Origin: Nelumbo lutea
Lineage: Eukaryota; Streptophyta; Magnoliopsida; Proteales; Nelumbonaceae
Direction: 5' to 3'
NCBI GenBank assembly: GCA_022828595.1
Contig: JAKGHH010000001.1
Location: 118,804,999 to 118,868,998, forward strand
DNA: 64,000 nt
Part shown: positions 22,501 through 33,795 of the stretch, one piece after another
How positions within the stretch are numbered: position 1 is the first letter of the stretch
How the letters are laid out: each line of letters opens with the position of its first letter
Notes under the pieces: generated by a model
What the model was told of the DNA's origin: nothing
The model's database searches: none
What the model saw: the letters and a program-made list of their open reading frames with translations, nothing else
Translations under genes and position numbers: made by a program

Positions 22501-22616
22501 TGATGATGTACGATTTGGTAGCTCCCTATTGGAGAACAGCTCGGATACTAAACTGGCTAGTTCATTGGGTCAACCTGCAAAGAGATAGTATCAGAGTGCC
22601 CAGGTTGCTTTACCCA
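22501..22616 (-). repeat. 5' LTR of the second Tat gypsy, truncated
   Basis: Matches the first 116 bases of the left LTR up to GGTTGCTTTACCCA and then stops abruptly. Confidence 0.8.
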
Positions 22617-22699
22617 ATACCATCACCTTCTTCAAAGTATCGATACGTGTCAGAGGTAGACCCATGATTTTATACCATGCCATGAAAATTGGAAAAAGT

Positions 22700-23013
22700 G
22701 TGGTATGGGAAAACATCATTTTGGGTGTTTTCATATTTTTTCTATTATTACAAGAAACAGTATGCTGATATGATTTTGAAAAATGCATATGTTAAAGAGT
22801 TTGGCTTCAGTCCAAGAAGCCTTAGTCAGGGTGTCCTTCGCGCATTTGGAGGACGTGCCACGCATCTCCGAATCGTGTGAATGGCTTAAGCATGTGAAGA
22901 TTCTTCAGCCTTAGTGTACATCACCGTTAGTTTAAGTTAAGTAAAACACTCATCTCCTCTCCTCTCCTCTCTTGTCGCATAGAAGACATCTCTCCTCCCC
23001 CTCTCTTGTCACA
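22700..23013 (+). repeat. Left inverted-repeat arm of the Pack-MULE
   Basis: Pairs with 23896-24210 in reverse complement over roughly 300 bases with many substitutions. Confidence 0.7.
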
Positions 23014-23059
23014 ACCATTGCTGTCGGCGACAAACAAAGGAAACTAGTTAGTTATCCAA

Positions 23060-23895
23060 AGACAATTGACACAACTAGAGGCAACAAGCTCATCTCATGA
23101 ATATGTTACAGGTTGGTTGAGTAAGTTCTGTTTGAGAAATGCTTTTGTTAACTGATTTTCAATATTCACTAAAATATTTCCATATTGCAGGACTTCATGG
23201 GCGGGTTCCATGACAGCATGATTACTCTAGGATCTGACGGTGTCATCAAGCAGGAAAGGTAGTACTTTTATGGTGAGTTATGAAGGATCCTCTGCTAGGT
23301 TGGTTGGCAAGTATAATGAGCTCTGTGATTACTCTAGTAGCAAGTTGGGCACGGGTGGCAATCAATGTATTCCATTTGCAGAGAGGTCCCTTTCATCTGA
23401 TTGTGGTGTTTCGGGAATGAGGGGAAGGGACCCACCTTGGAAATCTAATGTATTTGATGCACGGCATTCTTATGCATATGTTTCTTCAGGAAATGGGCAT
23501 ATCAGTTCTAGAAGAGCTCTAGGTGGTGATGATAGGTCATCTAGAGAAGAACATGACAGTGATCAAGTTGGCAACACAAGAGCTTGGAATAAGGGACAAG
23601 GATCTGTTAGGCTTGGTGAGGGGCCTTCTACAAGAAGTGTCTGGCAAGCATCAAAAGATATGGCTATTCTGGAAGCAATTCGAGTGGCTGGGGAAGATAA
23701 TGAAACATCACGAGCTGCTGCAAGACTTGCTATTCCTGAATTAACTGCTAAAGCTTTGGGCAATGAGATTATGGAGCAGGACCGTGACCCAATCTGGGCT
23801 TCTTGGAGCAATGTTATGGATGTGCTTAATGTAGGTGATATTCATTCAGCATATACTGAAGTTTTATCTACAGGGGATGGTCTTTTGCTTGTGAA
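23060..23895 (+). pseudogene. TORTIFOLIA1/SPIRAL2-like gene fragment
   Basis: Partial coding sequence of a plant microtubule-associated TOR1/SPR2-like protein, which acts on cortical microtubules in cell elongation. Up to 23111 there is a piece with QRQLTQLE and QQAHLMNMLQ (one base missing between them). An intron GTTGGT...ATTGCAG (23112-23190) follows, then DFMGGFHDSMITL, a deletion, and then an open stretch from 23240. That stretch has SSARLVGKYNELCDYSSSKL, IPFAERSLSSD, RAWNKGQGSVRLGEGPSTRS, VWQASKD, AILEAIRVAGEDNETSRAA and WASWSNVMDVLNVGDIHSAY, then EVLSTGDGLLLVKS. The last residues belong to the element arm. The N-terminal HEAT region and the C-terminal end are missing, so it is not a functional gene. 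Its retained intron shows that it came from DNA. Confidence 0.8.
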
Positions 23896-24210
23896 GTCAC
23901 CGCCAGGCGGATGGGAAAAGAGAGAGGGAGGAGAGATGTCTCGTCTACGACAGGAAAGGAAAGGAGGAGAGAAGCAAAACACTTGTTTTGCTTAACTTCA
24001 ACTAACAGAGATGCGTGGTGCGTGGCGCATTCTTCGCATGCTTAATTTCAACTGCAATAGGGGATGATCTTTTGCTTTCAGAGACGCGTGGCACATCCTC
24101 TGAATGCGCAAAACTAAGGGTACCTGGACTGAAGCTGAACTATATGTGACAACAACAGTAATGGCACCAAATAGAAAACCTAAAAAGACATTTTCTGATA
24201 AAATATCATG
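23896..24210 (-). repeat. Right inverted-repeat arm of the Pack-MULE
   Basis: Pairs with 22700-23013. Contains GACGCGTGGCACATCCTC and AAAACTAAGGGTACC on the plus strand. Confidence 0.7.
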
Positions 24211-25669
24211 CCTACACAATATTTTTTTTTTTTCTTTTTTTGAGAAAAGGCCTCTCAGGAAAGGGCGTTTGTTCCCAACACCGCCCAAATAAAAGTCACT
24301 CATTATAGAGGTGCAACTCGGATTGGCCCAAATTTGCTCAGGCTTCGGGCTATTCCAATTTTAATAAAAAGGAATGCAAGCCTACAAATTGCTTCCCTAC
24401 CCATAACAAGATGAGTTTTTTGGAACAACCTTCAATATGGCTCCATGATATACTTTTCAAGGAGTTTGAGTGTAACATTATGTTAGTTTGGTTTTATCGA
24501 AGTTTTCTATTATTAACCTGTTACATTCCTACTTCCTAGCATGTGTTTTATTCTATGGGTGTTTTGTGATAGGTATTTTTCAAAGTATTGTCATATTATT
24601 GTTAAATCGGCATTTTTTACATCATATTCATCCGTACGCATTGATATTAACAAAAGTGAGTTTTAATTTATGTGGATATCAACAGTTGGGAGAAACTTCA
24701 CTTTAATACTTCTCCCAACAATAGAGCATTTATTCACTACTATGCTGATGTGGTGCCTAATGGCACCTAGTTGTCAATAAACAATTTACCAAGTACTTTT
24801 CTCGATTTTGAAAATAAATCAAATACAAACATTTATTTAATAAATGGAAGCTATACCAAATACATACCTAGACATAACTTCAATTTCATCTGCTTCAAGG
24901 AGACTAGAAAGAGCTTCCAACAGTTATGCTTAAAGGATAATCATCTTAGACACCTCTTTCACTGATAAACTCTACCCTAATGACACTCTTACTTACACCC
25001 AACAAATAAGACACTTTCTAATGGAAATTCCATCAATGCCTCACAGAATGCGCCCCACACGTGCCTCACAGCACATCCTATCCATCTATTGGTAACACCT
25101 CTCCATGTTAAATAGGAAGATGCTCTCAATAGTCAATACATGTGAATGTGCAGTGTGTTTAGCGGCACACTCTTTGGGCGCCGATCTGACATGTTGAATC
25201 CAGATCTATTCTTTACAAAATGCCATATATTTATGGAGAGATGTTCCTAATATATATATGACTGCCATGTGCGCCATGTGCGCCATGTGCGGTGAGGTTG
25301 GTGTGAGGAACGACCTGAGCAAATCCGATTTCTAGGTTGTTTATCTGTTTACTTAATTGTTTATTATTTTCGTATAAAAACTCAAAGAGGGTGCATATAT
25401 AATAAAGAAATCATTCACGTAACATGCTAAAAATGAATGGACAACGGCGAGTACAGTTGATTTTATTTTGTTTGTTTCTATCTATTTTCAAAGGAAAGAC
25501 AACCGGAGGAATTAAGGAACCCCACCATGCGTTTGCTACTCAGGCAGCATTGATCCACCGTCCACGCACTGCGGCATTGCCTATCCTCATCTATAAAAAG
25601 TTAAATCCAAATATTGCTTATTCCTTTTTAATATTATATATTATATAGGAAAAATGTATCATGAAAAAT
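24211..25669. other. Intergenic, no gene seen
   Basis: Unassigned. A 9-base unit, GCCATGTGC, is repeated three times at about 25265-25292. Reading frames here are short and show no family motif. Confidence 0.6.
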
Positions 25670-25891
25670 TTAAGATTCTAAATATCGATACGCTGGTAGG
25701 GGTGTATCAAACAGTATCAGTACTTTTTTTTTTTACTTTTTTTTTTATTTTAAAACCGATTTAGGAGACTGATTTAAGGCTCCTCCACCTCCTGAACCGG
25801 TCAGAACCACGATACGCCTTCTGTAGGGGCATATTGGGGTGCTCCCAATACAATACGTATTGGCCGATACGTGTCGGTACTTTGAACCGTG
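25670..25891. mobile_element. MITE, ATCGATACG family, copy 1
   Basis: Starts near TCTAAATATCGATACG and ends GATACGTGTCGGTACTTTGAACC, so the ends are inverted copies. The core has T-rich tracts, then CACCTCCTGAACCGGTCAGA and CTGTAGGGGCATATTGGG, shared with copies at 31798, 42175 and 46656. Target duplication unclear. Confidence 0.75.
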
Positions 25892-26216
25892 CAAAAAACT
25901 ATATGGTATTGGAAGAGTTTTGATAAATGTCACCTAATTGGTTATCATCTTTATGATATCGATTGATTGGTCACAAGAAGTTTGGATATTGTGTCTTTTT
26001 GGCATCATAGTCAAACCCTATTATATTATGGGATAGAGGTATTTATAGTTCGATTAATCGAGTTATGGGTATATTTTTAAAACAGAACTAGTCTTTTTTG
26101 TTTTCGCATTTTCCCAAACCAAATCAATTGGTTAACTGTTTAAATTTAAATATGGAGGTAAATTTTGTTCTCAAAAAATTCCAAAAATATTCTTGAGGTT
26201 ATTCATGATTTTTAAG

Positions 26217-26218
<2 letters not shown>

Positions 26219-26246
<28 letters not shown>
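26219..26246. repeat. AT microsatellite
   Basis: Run of AT dinucleotides next to the left end of the following fold-back element. Confidence 0.9.
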
Positions 26247-26250
<4 letters not shown>

Positions 26251-26251
<1 letters not shown>

Positions 26252-26800
26252 GGAAAATTCCTTATTAGTACACTATACTTTGGGCATAGTGCAACTTTGC
26301 TCTCCAAACTTTAAAATGCGACAATTCAGTACTCGAACTTTCAAAACGTGTCAATCTAGTACTTCCATTAATTAGTTGTTAACCAGCTGTTAAGTGGTAT
26401 TTGAAAAAGACACGAATGCCCTTAGAGTGTCATCTAATTTTTTTATCAACCATTCAATCATTGACAAAAAATTAACAGTCCTAAATCTTTGCCTAGAAAG
26501 TTGGGGTCACGTTTGTGAGTCATTCTGGTGACCCCAACTTTCTTGAATAGAAGAGGCAAGGATTTGGAATTGTTAAATTTTTGTCAATGTTTGGATGGTT
26601 GATAAAGAAAATTACATGACACTCGAAGGGCATTTGTTTCTTTTTCAAATGCCTCTTAATAGCTGGTTAACAGATAGTTAACGTCAAGTACTGAATTGTC
26701 ATGTTTTGAAAGTTTGGGTACTAAATTGTCGCATTTTAAAGTTTGGGCACCAAAGTGGCACTAGGCCGAAAGTATAGGGTACTAATCGGGAATTTTCCCT
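26251..26800. mobile_element. 550-bp fold-back element
   Basis: Almost the whole element is one imperfect hairpin. The outer arm AGTACACTATACTTTGGGC and TTTAAAATGCGACAATT recur in reverse complement at the right (CCGAAAGTATAGGGTACTAA, AATTGTCGCATTTTAAA). The loop-proximal stem is AAAGTTGGGGTCAC (26498-26511) with GTGACCCCAACTTT (26529-26542), around a 17-base loop. No coding content. It resembles MULE-derived or fold-back MITEs. Confidence 0.85.
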
Positions 26801-26949
26801 ACTATAAAAAGCGTGAATAACCTCAAGGTATTAACTTGTATTTACCTTCACTGAATCATATTTTTAATGCATTTTTTGTTTCTTCCTATCATTAAATTAT
26901 ATTAATTAAATCCATAAATGATAAAATAATAATTTCAATAGCATAAAAA

Positions 26950-28960
26950 CATACACTTTAAAAATCTACCCGGAAAAAAAATAGTATTTTCATCTAGGTA
27001 ATGGTAAGAAATTAAACCATTGTAGGTCAAATGAGCCAATTTGTGACAATTAAATAATAAAATTCAAAAATAGATAAAATACAAAAATATAGAAATTTAA
27101 AAATTGGGAACATTTTTAACATCATATATTCGACATATTAAACAATAATAAGTATGATAAATAATAAATGTTTTTAATTATTAATGATGGAAATGGAATG
27201 TAAAATTTAAAACCAATTGGAAATAAACCTATTTTCCTATTCACTCTCATTAAATCTCAATTCTAAGGTATATTCTCTCACTAAATTCTATATTTAAGAT
27301 ATATTTTATCATCATTAAATTCTACTAATTAAATCCACAACATTAATTTTAATAGTATAAAAATAAATATTTTGAAAAGTAATTCAAAAATAAAACCCTT
27401 TTCTTCCCTCCTGGTGTAAGCAATTCAACCATTTGAGGTCAAATAAGTTAATAAATAATGTCATAATTAAATAATAAATAAAATATATAATACAAAAAAA
27501 GAAGTAGGCATATCTATAATAGTGATATTCATTATACTAAAAAAATAAGTATAAAATGTAAAACGTATTTTTATTAATGACAAAAATGGAATGCCAAATT
27601 TAAAACCAACCTAGAAATGAAATGATGTCATGATCAAATAATAAAAATTTTTAAATAAAAAATGCAAAAAACCACAAAAAAATTAAAAAATAGAGAAATT
27701 TTTTGGTACATATCTAATGTTATATATTTATAAAAAAATAAAATATTGGATACATCTCTAATATTACTATATTGAACAAAACTAAGTATTATACATAAGA
27801 AATAATTTTATCAATGATGGAAATGTAATACAAAATTTAATGTCAACTTAGAAATCAAAGTGTTTTCCTTTTTGGGTGGTGGGCTAGTGGTTTGGGTCAA
27901 ATGAATTAACCGATGATATAAGAGTTGAATAATAAATCTTTAAAAAATAATTATATATTAATTATGTAAAACAAAAATTAAGTGTCATAAGTAAAAAAAA
28001 ATTATTTATATAATATAGATGAAATATACAATTTAAAACTGATCTAAAAACAAAGCTATTTTCTTATCTAGATGGTGGGTCAATGATCCAACTTTTCAAA
28101 TAAACTCATAATGCCATAATTGAATAATTTAAAAACAATATAGAATACAAAAAAAAAAAAAGTTCAGAATTTTGTCAAAAATGTTTGGGAACATTTATAA
28201 TTTTATTTATTCACCATATCAAATAAAAATAATTAATATTTTTATTTATGATAGAAATGGAATACAAAATTTAATAATAATTGTTATTGTAATTTATAAT
28301 TTCCACATGCAATGCATCTGCACATTTACTATAAGTGTTTAACTTTATTTTTAATCATATTATTACTTTTGTTCAAGATTTTTAGAACCAACCCAGAGAA
28401 TGAACCGTTCAGGAGTCCAGTTCCCAGTCAAACGGTCCAACCATTCGATCCGAGCGGGCGGCACATTCTAACAAAAAATTTAAAAATTTAAAAATAAAAA
28501 ACGGTCGAAATTGTTTGACCTAAAAGGTTTTGTGCCTCGTTAAACTTTTATTATTTATTTATGATATCATGAGTTGGTCTATTTGACCTAAAAGGCTGAA
28601 CCATAAATTTTTATTGTTTATTTATGATATCATGGGTTGGCCCATTTGACCTAAAACGTTGAACCATTGACCCACACTTGAATAAGAAAATGGTTTCATT
28701 TTTTAGTCAGTTTTAAATCTTGTATTCCATTTCCATCAAAGAAAAATGCTTATATTTAGCATTCTTGATATTGTTTGGTATGATAAATAGATAATGTTAG
28801 AGATGTACCTAAACTTTTTTCATAATTTTTTATAATTTTTGTAATATTTATATTTATATTTATTTTTAAATTTTTATTATAACTATGAGAACATTGATGA
28901 CCCATTTAACACCGATGGTTGAACTATTTACTTGCCACTTAGGCAAAAGGGTGATTTATT
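26950..28960. repeat. AT-rich array of diverged units, part inverted
   Basis: A unit containing ATGGAAATGGAATGTAAAAT followed by AAAACCAA and, in better copies, TGGTGGGTCAATGATCCAAC recurs near 27185, 27577, 27815, 28020 and 28250, spaced about 200-390 bases. Between 28540 and 28800 the same sequence appears reversed (GAACCATTGACCCAC, CTTGTATTCCATTTCCATC). Hence there is a direct-repeat block facing an inverted copy. No coding content. Confidence 0.6.
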
Positions 28961-29882
28961 TAATTATTTTCCATGGTTTTGAACATAGGTTTACATTATT
29001 AAAAATAATAGACAGATTTACTTTGTAGAATTTATTTGTGAAAAACAAAATATAGTTCAAAGAAAGCAATAACACTTTAAATTACATTTTTTGCCTAAAT
29101 AGTTAAAAAGAGATTAAATTCATAAATAAGAGAATTTTAATGAAGAAAAAATTATAAAGCTCATTTATATAATGTGCCTTAAATATAAGATTTAATGAAA
29201 ATTTTGGACTAAATGATTTAAATATAGGACTTAATGCAAGCCAAGGGTATTTTCATGCAAGCCAAGTAATAGGTCAGATTAAGGGCATTTTAATCAAAAT
29301 AAATTCCAGAATCTATATATAATAATAATAATAATATGATGACGACGTTGATACGTATATTATTAGGGCACATGTTATACATATGGAAAGTAAAAAGTAA
29401 AAATATAAATTAACTTTACATAGTAAAATTTTTAACTTTTATAGTTTTATAAAATGCAAGCCAAGGCAAGTATAACCGTGCCACTGCTAAAGATCCCCGT
29501 ACACCGTCAAAGGCCTTAATACCTTATGGTGGCCTGGTCGGGGAGGTTATTTGACAAAGGTGGCCATCCGTCCACGTTACACAGAGTTTATGATATTTTT
29601 CAAACATGGCCCCATCGAGCCTTCGATATCAAGTATCAATCTCTACTACACAAGGCCACAAGCACATTAAAGAAAACGTCTGCATAATAATAGACATTGA
29701 GATTAAGAATAAGTTTGTTAATTCAAATAGACTTAGAGACTATCCGTATATGTCAACATGCAGGAAAATAAATCCTTTGTCATCGTTTCATTCCGATTTT
29801 CGATGGATCGCGGGGCTTGGGTGTATGCTTATGTGTTACTTGCAGATAACCGAATAAAACGGTCTACGTATTGGATAGCTAC
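28961..29882. other. AT-rich spacer, no gene
   Basis: No conserved frame. The motif ATGCAAGCCAAG recurs (about 29232, 29253, 29454), and a short AAT repeat lies near 29320-29336. Confidence 0.5.
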
Positions 29883-30026
29883 TCATCTCCAACCATATCC
29901 ATGTACCATGTCAGCGACTCTGATGCAGGCTCCCTTGTGAACAATCCATCTCATTTGTATCTTGGGATCTGAAGAACATCCTTCCTTGTAATACCTTGGC
30001 GCTCTCATGGCAATTCTCTCAAATTT
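29883..30026 (-). CDS. Possible terminal exon, unknown gene
   Basis: On the minus strand an acceptor-like TGATCATGCAG is followed by a 47-codon open frame starting KFERIAMRAPRYYKEGCSSD and ending ADMVHGYGWR then TGA. Amino-acid composition looks protein-like (Trp, Tyr, Gly, Cys in ordered context) and is not a shadow of another frame. I do not recognise the family. No upstream exon was found within the following kilobases, so it may be a relic or an exon of a gene whose other parts are displaced by repeats. Confidence 0.3.
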   Translation of the reverse strand, partial: KFERIAMRAPRYYKEGCSSDPKIQMRWIVHKGACIRVADMVHGYGWR

Positions 30027-30034
30027 CTGCATGA

Positions 30035-31025
30035 TCAATGAATTGGATTATTACAGCAACGAATTGAGAAGATAGCATAACATAACAAACTCCTAAACCA
30101 TGGATGTCTCATTAGAAAATCGGTTCTTAATCAGAACTATGCAGAAAAACTTGTTAATGCACTGTAAGAACTGTCAAGGAATATGGTCCTATTACCCTTC
30201 ATGATTGAAAGAAAATAGAGAGGGTAGTAGAGCTTACTCTTGCTGTATTTTCCCTATTATTCACGAGATCAGGGTTCTAACTTTCACCTCAAATGTCTCA
30301 TTCAGGCTAATGCCTACACTAATTGGATACTAAATGGCAAACAAAGTCTAAATGGGTAGCCATGACTGGCAGCTCACAAAGACTTCTAAGGGTTGTCATA
30401 CAGTAGATTTTTTATAAGAAATATTTTGTTCTAATGTTAATGTTTTCCGTTCTGTTTTGTACCTACATTCCCATGTACAGGGCCTTAGTGTGCATGGCAT
30501 AGCTTTGTATCTTATTTCTCTCTTTGTCAACGAATTCTATACATTACCTCCAACCAAAAAAAAGTCCAAGTGGGTAGCTTAACTTTGTATAGGGACCACT
30601 AATTTTATATTGCAATGTCTAGTTCAGTACCTACAGAAGCTAATAGGATTGTAGATGAACCAGCATGGTATGGGATCTGAAGTGGGCAAGCGAAGTGTTC
30701 TTTGGTAAACTGGAGATTTTAGCATCGTAAAATAGGACTGCAAATGGATCAAACTTGAATCAATAAACCTATATCCAAATTTGATCAATTAATATTCAGA
30801 TTATTGAATCTTATCTGTTGGAATGAGATCAAACTCATCAGATTCAGATATTGTATATCATTGATAAATTAAACTGAAAATGCCTTAGAAAAACAGTTTC
30901 TATGCATGAGACTAGAACCTGTGACTCTTTAGTAAACATGTGGCATTCAAATAATGCATATTTAGGGTTATCATCTGAAACTCCCCTTTACCTTTATAAC
31001 ATTCTCTTTAACTTAGCCTGACATT
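30035..31025. other. Intergenic, no gene seen
   Basis: No supported exon or repeat boundary. Confidence 0.5.
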
Positions 31026-31255
31026 TTAATAGCCTCCAGAGACCCCACTATTATCATCATCTAAACTGTCTCCCAACTATATGGGGTTGGCTACATTAAT
31101 CATGTTTCGTCGTTCCATTCTGTTCAGTGTCATATCCATCACCAAATTATGAGTGTTTGAATCACTTCTTACTACTACCAATCAAGTCCTTTTTGGTCTG
31201 CCCCTAGCTCTACTTGTCCCTTCAATTTGTAACAGGTCACTTCTAACAGGTGCTG
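31026..31255 (-). mobile_element. 3' end of an RTE-type LINE
   Basis: The minus strand reads RARGRPKRT, then NRMERRNMINVANPI and LGDSLDDDN, the typical C-terminus of plant RTE reverse-transcriptase proteins (GRPK, ...W/MERR..., VADPTxLGD). It ends with ATGATGATAATAG, the usual short-repeat tail. Stops interrupt the frame. Only about 230 bases remain. Confidence 0.65.
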
Positions 31256-31566
31256 AAGTCAATGTCAGTGACCATAACACAAGTAGTCTAGACGTGCCAC
31301 TTTTAATTTTAATGACAAAACTAACCTTGACCAACTAGTCTACCCTATTAACTAATTCTCATATGATAAAATACACTTGGTTTATTTCTCTCCCCTATTT
31401 TATTTATAATATACATACCTTCCTCAAGTCAATGTCAGTGACCATAAAAGAAGTGAGACATTTTTATTTTTTAATGACAAAAACCAACCTTGACCAACTA
31501 GTCTACCCTATTAACTAATTATCATATGAGAAAATATCATTGGTTTATTTCTCTCTCCCCTATTTT
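31256..31566. repeat. Tandem duplication, about 172-bp unit
   Basis: AAGTCAATGTCAGTGACCAT, then CCTTGACCAACTAGTCTACC and TATTAACTAATT appear in the same order from about 31256 and 31427, with few differences. Confidence 0.8.
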
Positions 31567-31797
31567 GCCGCCTATTTCATGTTTACTCATCTCACAAATT
31601 TAATTTGAGTGAATGGATGAGCCTGTTTTTGGAATTTTGGTTCAAAGAGTGTAGTTGAATAAAGGGTGTCTGAAGGTATCAAAAAGTTAGGGTAAGTTAT
31701 CCTTCAAAGAAAAGAGAGAGATTAAAAGAAGGTCAGGGTATAGATGTTTAAATATTATTAGATGGTGAAGAAATAAAAAAAAAAAAATTATTAGATG

Positions 31798-32033
31798 CAA
31801 GGTTCAAAATATCGATACGCCCGATACTCCGGTAGGGGCATATCGGGTGTTTCGATACCTTTTTTTTTTACTTTTTTTTTTCAAAACCGGTTCAGGGGAG
31901 CTGGTTTAGGCCTCTTCCACCCCCTGAACTGGTCAGATCCCCAATACACCCACTGTAGGAGCGTATCAGAGGGGTCCCGAAATGATACGTATCAGCTAAT
32001 ACAGGCCAATACGTGTCAATACTTTGAACCTTG
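31798..32033. mobile_element. MITE, ATCGATACG family, copy 2
   Basis: Inverted ends CAAGGTTCAAAATATCGATACG-like and ...ACTTTGAACCTTG, flanked by an exact 8-bp target duplication ATTAGATG (31790-31797 and 32034-32041). Length 236 bases. The 8-bp duplication points to a hAT-type element. Non-coding. Confidence 0.9.
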
Positions 32034-32163
32034 ATTAGATGGTGGATTTGAATTCTTAGGTAATATCAAGAATGGGATTGCCCAGGGACCAGGGCCGAGC
32101 TGTAATCTGAAAAAATTTGTTCTCATTTGTATTGTTTTATAACCCCCATTTATAGAGAAATAT

Positions 32164-32719
32164 TGCTATGGGCCGCGAATAGGATCCCGTCACGGGTCGG
32201 TCCACGGGGAAAACCTCCTGTTTTCCCTTGTTCCTCCCTTTTCGTGAAGAACCTATCTTGGCGCCTTAATGGTGATTTGTCCAAGAGATCACCTAACTCT
32301 CCTTGCTCTCTTTCTTGACTGAAATTTTTTATGATTTTATTCAATATTCTCAACTCCTTAAATGGGAGATTACAAGAGATAAGAGTCCTACTTTTAGGAA
32401 GACTCCTTGTTAATTAAGAAGACTCCCTACTAATCTATCCTATTGAACTGATAAGATAAGATAAGATAAGACTCCCTTAATCTATCCAACTGAACTGATA
32501 AGATAAGATAAGACTCCCTACTAATCCATACTACTGAACTGATAAGATAAGAACACTGAATAGATAAGACTCCTACTAATCCCTACTACTGAAAGCAGAT
32601 AAGCCAAGAATACTGAATATATAAGATAGGATGAGAACACTAAATTGCTGCTGCTGAAAGCACTAAATTACTACTGCTGCTGCACTAAATTACTGTTGTT
32701 GCTGCCGGCGTCCACATCA
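32164..32719 (-). repeat. 3' LTR of the TPR-carrying element
   Basis: Contains GCGAATAGGATCCCGTCACG and several GATAAGATAAGA repeats, and ends CCACATCA. It is about 50 bases longer than its partner through repeat-number differences. Confidence 0.88.
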
Positions 32720-32814
32720 TTATTCCCCTCCTGGACTACGAGCTTGTCCTCAAGCTCGAATTCAGGATGGGTGTCTTGAAACATAGTCAAAGGAATCCCG
32801 GATAGGTGGAATGA

Positions 32815-33464
32815 TTTTGCCCTCCTGGATCGGGCTCCAATGAAGAGGGTTCATCCTCAGACAGCTACAGTGAAATACCAAGATTTGACCATGCGTAGCT
32901 CCATTCTTTGTCACGGGCAACTGCAGCCTTAAGGTACTTCTAAGATGTCTTGAACTGTAGAGTACAAAGATTGTGAACGCCAGGCTGGTGCCACTGAATT
33001 GCATCATTTGGATCCTCTTCTATTGCCTGCTTTAGTGTGTACAGAGCTCGCTCTTCCTCTTCCGTCAAATCATTATCTCCAGTTTCAAACGTTGCTGCAA
33101 TTTCGTGCTGAGCCTTGTGAACCATGGCAAATCCTGCCCATGCTATCCGAAGCTCAATTGTTGCAGAGTCCCCTTCTCTAAGAATTGAAGCCATTTCATT
33201 CGCAGCCCATGAAAGTTGTTCAATGGGATCTTGAGACCTTTCTGCATCCTTGATACAATGAAGCGCAACAGCATATCGAGTTGGCATGCAATTAGGCTCC
33301 AGTTTTGTTGCCTTCTCCAGGCACTTTCCAGCACTTCTATGATCACCAGCCACATAGTATGCATTAGCAAGATTCACCCAAATATGTGCAGCCCTAGGAT
33401 CTGATCTGATTGCAGCTAAAAAACACTCTTTTGCAACATTTGCAACCACAACATGAGCATACAA
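32815..33464 (-). pseudogene. Captured TPR-protein gene fragment
   Basis: The minus strand encodes part of a plant tetratricopeptide-repeat protein resembling the Arabidopsis At5g63200 family (identified from memory). TPR-like helices: AKECFLAAIRSDPRAAHIWV, NLANAYYVAGDHRSAGKCLE, AVALHCIKDAERSQDPIEQL, then AIEEDPNDAIQWHQPGVHNL. After a TAG at about 32938 the frame continues KYLKAAVARDKEWSYAWSNL and GISL-stop-LSEDEPSSLEP. Two CAG-to-TAG type stops and the missing ends make it non-functional. About 650 bases read with no intron-like break, which suggests a processed (cDNA) origin. It sits in the interior of an LTR element, in the same orientation as that element. Confidence 0.8.
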
Positions 33465-33795
33465 TCTCCTTCACTAGCGATGACGACCTTGGAGTAGTTG
33501 CTCTTATTCTTCTTTGAACTCTCGTAGATGGAATCCTCGATGACACCGGATTCCTGCTTAATCGGAACATTTTGGGTGTTGTTAACCTGCGCTAGAACGA
33601 CCTGCTACTCACCGGACGATTCTGCCATGTCTGGTCGACGGTCGGTTGTGGTTGCAGCCCTTTCCGGGTTCCTTTCCTTGCTGGAAAAGTACAACTCCAT
33701 CAAGCGCCTTAATTCCACGAGTTTGTGCTCCAGATCATGAACCCTAGACGTCAATTGCTCAAAGTCACCCATGACACCTTGCTCTGATACCAAAT

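Larger units (their letters stand above)
19148..22616 (-). mobile_element. Second Tat gypsy, internally deleted
   Basis: The left LTR spans 19148-19853 (TGATGATG...CATCA, 706 bases). The right LTR starts at 22501 with TGATGATGTACGA and is cut at 22616. Between them are an antisense ORF start on the plus strand (20332-20790) and gag pieces on the minus strand (20927-22440). RT, RNase H and integrase are absent, so a large internal deletion joined the antisense-ORF zone to gag. The minus-strand PBS next to the right LTR reads TTGGCACCGTCTATGGGAA. The minus-strand purine tract next to the left LTR is GGGAGTGGGGGGGCAA. The 3' edge of the right LTR is truncated, so no target duplication can be checked. 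Confidence 0.85.
22700..24210. mobile_element. Pack-MULE-like element with captured gene piece
   Basis: Long terminal inverted repeats, about 22700-23013 and 23896-24210, share blocks in mirror order: AAAACATCATTTTGGG / AAAATGTCTTTTTAGG, GCTTCAGTCC, GCGCATTTGGAGGACGTGCC / GCGCATTCAGAGGATGTGCC, GTTAGTTTAAGTTAAG, and CT-rich tracts with AGACATCTCTCCTCC. Between them is a piece of a TORTIFOLIA1-like gene with one intron. There is no transposase. The outer ends and a 9-base target duplication are not fixed. The arrangement is that of a Mutator-like element that captured host DNA. Confidence 0.75.

Noticed and set aside
24771..24965. 64-residue plus frame in spacer
   Set aside because: Low-complexity AT-rich translation without family motifs.
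25261..25292. Short repeats as a CRISPR-like array
   Set aside because: A three-unit 9-base repeat without spacers in a plant genome; simple repeat only.
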